In this document: positions 58,661-64,000 of the stretch, in pieces | Position numbering within the stretch: position 1 is the stretch's first letter | Layout: every line of letters begins with the position of its first letter | From: Sorghum bicolor | Taxonomy: Eukaryota > Streptophyta > Magnoliopsida > Poales > Poaceae | Length of the DNA stretch: 64,000 nucleotides | Direction of reading: 5' to 3' | Assembly (NCBI RefSeq): GCF_000003195.3 | Contig: NC_012870.2 | Coordinates: 16,918,501 to 16,982,500 of the forward strand | Notes under the pieces: generated by a model | Database searches by the model: none | The model's input: the letters and a program-made list of their open reading frames with translations, nothing else | Told to the model about the DNA's origin: nothing | Position numbers and translations under genes: made by a program

Positions 58661-59984
58661 TTCATTCTAATATCATTCTTAGAATTGTCCTTACATATAT
58701 ACTATTGGAGAAAGAAGAAGGGCATGTTTGGTTGTTAACCATAGTCTACTACAAGATCTACAACTAACTTTAGGCAAGTATGACAAGCCACAAAAGTATG
58801 GCTAGTAAATTGGTTATCATATTTTACCATGCCTAAAGTAATATATTCACACTTTTTAACTTTATGATATGTAGAGCCAAAAAGAATCATATCTAAACTT
58901 AGTTGTCAACCAAACACCTCTCATCTTGGTAAAACTTGTCTAAGGTAAAGTGTGGTAAACTGTACTCCGTAGTTAGCAACCAAACAACCTCCAAAATCTT
59001 ACAAGTTTACCAAAAACAGACCTTTTTGTTTATGCGGCGTGCCAAATCAGGGTGCGAGCATAGATACGCACGGTGAAAAGGTTGCCCGTGCCCTACTCCC
59101 CTCTCCCCTACAGTTGGGCACCACATGTGGTGTCACTACCACGTGGGACCCACTCGTCAAAATCGTCTTCCACCTTCAGCATCTAGATGTGAAATGGGGT
59201 GGCATCGAGATGTGGAGCTCATGGGCATAGCTAGGCACGGCCTCGGTGGGCGCAGGCGTGGCCATGGACACGCGTGGCCCCAACGAGCACACGAACCTAA
59301 CCATGGCGGGGTGCGTTGTCCAGCTGGTGCAGGGACGTAGAGCAATGTTGCAGCGCTCCAGCAGCATGGGCGCCTCAACGATGCACGGGAGGTTCGCTAT
59401 GGTCGCATCGAACACCGCGAGTACCGAGCGATGGTGGATGTGGACAAGCTCGACGCTGAAGATGGCCACGTGCATGAGCTAGAGCACGAACTTGCCGCCC
59501 ACCTTGAGCCCCGCTGTGACCGGCTATGACACAATATGGAAAGCGATGACCGCAACAGCCCTCCATCTTATGTATGGGTAGTTAGGTACCACACCTGATT
59601 GACCACTGCCCCTAGTAGAGTTTGAGGAGCGATGAGAACGGGAGGTACTTCGCGAGCTTCACATCTTGCGCGCCAATCCATGGGTGTAGTGGTGTCTTCA
59701 TGCTTGATAGAAGCGCCCTCATCTAGGTGCTAAAGGTGGAAGACGAATCTGACGAGTGGGTTCTACATAGCAGCGACACTAAATGTGGAACACAACTGTA
59801 GGAGAGAGAGAAGAGAAGAGTAGAGAAGGGGCATCTTTGTCTTTTTACCGTGTGTCTCCATGCTAGCATCCTGATCTGGCACGCTACACAAGTAAAAAGA
59901 TTTATTTTTGGTAAACTGGTAAGATTTCTTCTCTCTCCAATGGTATATATGTAAGGACAATTCTAAGAGCGATATTCACATGAA
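58661..59984. mobile_element. Long-TIR element (MULE-like) with GC-rich cargo, left arm split by a MITE
   Basis: The right arm, about 59720-59984, is the reverse complement of two left pieces: 58661-58719 (holding TTAGAATTGTCCTTACATAT) and 58995-59190 (holding AGTTTACCAAAAA and CCACTCGTCA). Together the arms are about 250 bp. Between the arms lies GC-rich sequence (59190-59720) with minus-strand frames that look gene-derived. No transposase is present. Such a layout fits a Pack-MULE. No target duplication was found, so the superfamily is inferred. Confidence 0.6.
58720..58993. mobile_element. MITE inserted in the left arm of the long-TIR element
   Basis: Left end gggcatgtttggttgttaac, and the reverse complement of the right end is ggaggttgtttggttgctaac. 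Removing it restores a continuous left arm that pairs with the right arm, which shows that it came later. Confidence 0.65.
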
Positions 59985-59990
59985 TATTGT

Positions 59991-60085
59991 CTTGTTTATT
60001 TGGCTGATAAGTCGTGATAGAAAATATTATTGATTAATTTATTGTGTGAGAAAAATATTATTGAATGACAAGCTGATTATTCGTC
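59991..60085. repeat. AT-rich MITE fragment upstream of SWI2
   Basis: Holds tttggctgataagtcgtgat, ttattgtgtgagaaaaatatt and gaatgacaagctgatta, a common grass MITE. It ends about 155 bases before the SWI2 ATG. Confidence 0.5.
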
Positions 60086-60240
60086 TGATAATCTCCTCTT
60101 TTTTTATTAGGTTTTGACCGTTTGTTCTTTGTTGGATCAACCAGAAAACTCTCCTCCCAAACCAAAATTGCCGCCTTCGCTTCGGTGTCCTTCCACGGCA
60201 GGGACTCGCCGGACGGCCGGAGCACCACCCGCCTCCGTCC

Positions 60241-63200
60241 ATGTCCCTCAACCGCCTCAAGGAAACCCTCAACGCCTGCTCCTCTTCTTTCTCCCAACCA
60301 CAGACCCAACCGCGCTCACCGCCGCACCACCCCGCTCTCCTTCCGCGGAGACCCCCAAAGACGTCCCTTTCGCAGCAGCTCCTCCGCCTCGAGGCCGCCG
60401 CCTCTTCCTCCTCCTCCTCCTCCTTTTCCTCCAGGCCCGTACAGCTCCCACCCGTCCCCAGGTCCCCGATCCAGAAGCCGCGGGAGGTCGATGAACCGCC
60501 GTCGTCAGAGGACGAGGACGAGAGAAAAAGTCGCCCCATTATCCGCCGCTGCCAGCCTCCGCCACCACCGGCCGCCCTCGAGTCCCGCGGGCCATTCGAG
60601 CCACTTGTGCTCTCGCTGCCTGGAGAACACCCTGTCGTCCAGGTACCGTACTGCCCCTGCGTCTCCTCGGTGGCAGTAGATTCGTTAGGGCTTGTCTCGC
60701 AAGAATCACTTGCCCACGACTAGTTCAGTTTCAGTATTACTAGTACAAAGGGATTTATGGCAACAGGAGTTTGATCATTACAAAGTATTTATGAATATAA
60801 ACCTGATATAATCACGTTTTTAGTGTAAACTTTTCATATGAATATTATAATCATATGAATATTATAATTAGACTAATTATTGGTCAAAGGCGACAAAGTT
60901 TGAATTTTGAAATACATGCACACCTTGTATTTTGGGATGGAGTAAGTAGTGATAAATCCTACTTCTTGGGAGATGAGGGAGAGCGAAAAAATATCGCATA
61001 ACAGTTTGCCATAGCATATCTTGCTGTTCTTGATGGCCTGCGGTTTGTCTCAGTTAAATAGAAATTGGTAAATGAAGATACATTGCGATAGAGATAGGTC
61101 CAGGGGAATTCAAGAACACAATAGTTGATGCCCTGCAGTTTATCTCAGTTAAATACAAGAAGCCAGTAGTTGATGATGAGCTATTGACATGCATTTTACA
61201 TCATAAGTTGACTTTTACATGTTCCATGGTTGATGGGACGTGTATTATGTGGTTGATGGACTGCTTTCCTTTCATCATCTGACCTTCAGGATTTATGTTG
61301 GACCAGATCTCGAGGTCTCTTTGACAATACTATTTTTTACAACGAAGCTAAACTTGATTAATTCTCTGTAGTGAGTGACAACTTGTTTTTTCCTGGGAAA
61401 ATAGTTGCCCCTTATTTATTTATATGGTTTTGCTGTGTTGCTATTGTTTCTTTCATGGACTCAGTTATTCTACTTTCTTTTTAAGGCTGAGACATTGTTT
61501 TTGCTGATAAGTTTTTTCCTAGATTCAAGAAGCATCGTGAATAATTGCAATATTGCATGATCCATTTCTTTGGACTACACCAAAAGCACTAAAAATTTTA
61601 CTCATGGGCAAAACTCAGACATGGCCAAGGTTTTGGCAAAACAAGGGTGTTCAATAGTGCTCAACCAAAAGTATCAGCTACAAGCATGAAAAGTAAATGT
61701 GATTTGCACATGTGCACACCATGCTTTTATAGCATAGAGCTATGTTCTTACATGATTATTGTTTGCAAAACATTATACTTGATTTTGTTTCTTCATTTTC
61801 TGTGGATGGTTTTACCATTTTACATCTTTGTCCACTGTGGGATTGTTTTATGTTCAAATTAACACCCCCCAAAAAAAGTCCATCCTGTATTATTTGTAAT
61901 CATCACACAGAAATGCATTTTTGCTTCTGTCTCTGCGCAAGCCCCTGATCGTTGTAATTATTCATCAGTTTAATTTCTGTACTCTTTTTTTTTTGTCTGG
62001 TTGTAGGTGCCCCCATCAATAAATTGTAGGCTACTTGCGCATCAGAGGGACGGTGTGAGATTCTTGTACAATTTGTATAGAAACAATCATGGCGGTATTC
62101 TTGGAGATGACATGTGAGGCTTCAAAATTTCAGATGATCATTTTCTTTAAGGAGATCGATGATCCTCATTTCGTTCTTGAAATAACCTTGGATACCAATC
62201 AAGAGTCTTCTTTTAGATAAGCACTCATTCAATCATATTAAATGTTGGTGAGGATCCAAATTATTTTAGCAAAGCAATTAGTTTTCTCAATGTAGTTTGT
62301 TGTTCTTGGTGCATAATACTAAGTAAGCTCGCCTTATTAAAGGTTAGCATATGCATATATGTACACTGTTGATATAGTGACAATGAACTCATTCCTATAC
62401 GTAGAAGTTACTGGGCTCTTTGAATCTTACTGCACTTCCTGTTCACCTTTTAACATGATTTCTCTTGTGATTTAGGGGTTTGGGAAAGACCATTCAAACT
62501 ATTGCTTTTCTATCTTCTGTTATTGGAAAAGGCAATGGCCATGAGCAATCAACAAACAAAGGAAAGAAAATTGGCCCTGTACTCATCCTCTGCCCTACTT
62601 CGGTGATTCGGAACTGGGAAAATGAATTTTCTGAGTGGGCAGAATTCTCTGTTGCTGTCTATCATGGTCCAAATCGTGATTTGGTTCTTGGAAAAATTGA
62701 AACTCAAGGACTGGAGGTACTCATTACCAGTTTTGACACTTTCAGAATTCATGACAAGATTTTATGTGGTATCTCGTGGGAACTTGTGGTTGTTGATGAG
62801 GCACATCGTCTCAAGAATGAAAAATCCAAGTTATATACAGCATGCTTGGGGATAACAACTCAAAAGCGGTTTGGTCTCACAGGGACCATAATGCAAAATA
62901 AGATTATGGAATTATTTAATCTATTTGACTGGGTCGTGCCTGGCTGCTTAGGGGATCGAGAACACTTTCGAGCCTATTATGATGAGCCTCTAAAACAGGG
63001 TCAGAGGCTAAGTGCTCCTGAGAGATTTGTTCAAGTTGCTGATGCACGCAAGAAGCACCTTGTTTCCGTTCTTAGGAAATTCTTATTGAGAAGAACAAAA
63101 GAGGAGACAATTGGACATCTTATGCTTGGGAAGGAGGATAATATTGTTTTCTGCAAAATGAGTGATGTTCAAAAACGTGTTTATAGAAGAATGCTGCAAC

Positions 63201-63752
63201 AACCTGACATACAGATCCTTATTAATAGGGATGTACCCTGTAGCTGTGGAAGTCCTTTACCTCAGGTTGAATGTTGCAAGAGAACTGAACCAGCTGGTGT
63301 TATATGGTCTTATCTTCACAGAGACAACCCTGATGAAGGCTGTTCTATATGCCCCTTCTGTCTTGTTCTTCCTTGCCTCGTCAAGCTTCAGCAGGTTTTT
63401 CCTATCCTATGTTATTTGGAATGACAGCAGCATCAACAACAAAAACCTGTTCATTATTTTAGACTGTTTTTTTGAAAAATCTGATATCTCTTCCTGTATT
63501 GCAGATTAGCAACCATCTGGAGCTGATAAAACCTAATCCAAAGGATGAGCCTGAAAAGCAGAAGAAAGATGCTGAACTTGCAGCTGCTGTCTTCGGTGCA
63601 GATATTGACTTAGTTGGTGGTACCGCTAAAAGTGAAAACTTCATGGGTCTCAGTGATGCTGAACATTGTGGAAAGATGCGAGCACTAGAAAGGCTTCTGT
63701 CACTGTGGACTCAGCAGGGTGACAAGATTCTTCTTTTCAGTTATTCTGTCAG
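60241..63752 (+). CDS. SWI2: SNF2-family ATPase, SWI2/CHR9 (ERCC6L2-like), 3'-partial
   Basis: Four exons in the window: 60241-60642, 62007-62113, 62476-63394 and 63505-63752 (about 558 residues), ending at a donor. The N-terminus, MSLNRLKETL then a Ser/Pro-rich disordered stretch with SSEDEDERKS, leads to the helicase: INCRLLAHQRDGVRFLYNLY, Walker A DDMGLGKTIQT (residues 168-178), LCPTSVIRNWENEF, DEAH at about 277-280, TGTIMQNKIMELFNLFDWV and FLLRRTKEETIG. A cysteine-rich insert follows (CSCGSPLPQVECC, CSICPFC), then the start of helicase lobe 2 (GDKILLFSYSVR). The rest of lobe 2 is beyond the window. The human counterpart ERCC6L2 works in DNA repair; the plant role is inferred. Intron 1 is 1,364 bases with no feature seen. 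Confidence 0.9.
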
Positions 63753-64000
63753 GTTGTTCATTTATGCACTAACATTTAGCTCATAAGCTGGCAAAGTTAT
63801 ATTGCCATGAACTTTAATCCCATCAGTTCCAATTTATATCGATGTTTAGTCCCACTGTTTTACCATTACCAGTTGCTCTAGTTATTACTTTCATGCCACA
63901 CTTTAATGTTGTTTACTTCTCAAATTAGGACTGAAAAAGACAGATTGCCAACTATTCTAGTACATGGGTCATGTTCTATCATTCCATAAGTACATCTCTC
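63753..64000. other. SWI2 intron, cut by the window edge
   Basis: Starts with GTTGTT after the AG of exon 4. I found no further exon before the window ends. Confidence 0.6.

Overview
This is nuclear DNA from a plant, most likely a panicoid grass close to Sorghum. The reasons are multi-exon genes with GT-AG introns, GC-rich monocot first exons, many grass-type MITEs and nested transposons. The species call is an inference from style and gene content.

Genes, left to right: (1) 415-9310 (+), most of a full-size ABCG/PDR transporter; the start lies left of the window. (2) 12815-13220 (+), a SAUR-type auxin-response gene broken by a frameshift and flanked by tandem duplications. (3) 13550-16252 (-), nuclear gene for plastid ribosomal protein S5. 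(4) 17163-18314 (+), an intronless F-box protein. (5) 38981-40375 (+), a DRM1/ARP dormancy- and auxin-associated small protein. (6) 46248-50152 (+), a BASS1-like plastid sodium/metabolite cotransporter. (7) 51038-56501 (-), a RING1-type polycomb PRC1 E3 ligase. (8) 60241-63752 (+), the 5' two-thirds or so of a SWI2/CHR9 (ERCC6L2-like) SNF2 ATPase; its end lies right of the window. These are ordinary independent plant genes, not a pathway cluster.

The most striking structure is 21.9-38.7 kb, a three-level nest. A Harbinger-type MITE (21933-22148 plus 38698-38714) was split by a Mutator-like element (22149-38688; 112-bp TIRs; 9-bp target duplication AATTTTTTA). That element was in turn split by an LTR retrotransposon (22431-34364; two 4,231-bp LTRs that look identical; 5-bp duplication AAGGT). 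The MULE carries a five-exon mudrA-like transposase with one apparent frameshift. The retrotransposon is non-autonomous: it has a primer-binding site, a zinc-knuckle/protease-like ORF and a polypurine tract, but no reverse transcriptase or integrase that I can see.

Other mobile DNA: a tRNA-derived SINE inserted into the endonuclease region of a LINE relic (9.6-10.6 kb); a second SINE of the same family in a RING1 intron (54.2 kb); a hAT-like MITE in an ABCG intron; two Stowaway MITEs; several copies of one Harbinger-type MITE family; two TIR elements carrying GC-rich gene-like cargo (41-43 kb and 58.7-60 kb); a near-perfect 62-nt foldback at 44.0 kb; and a Ty3/gypsy integrase relic at 45.5 kb. 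I saw no rRNA, tRNA gene or CRISPR array.
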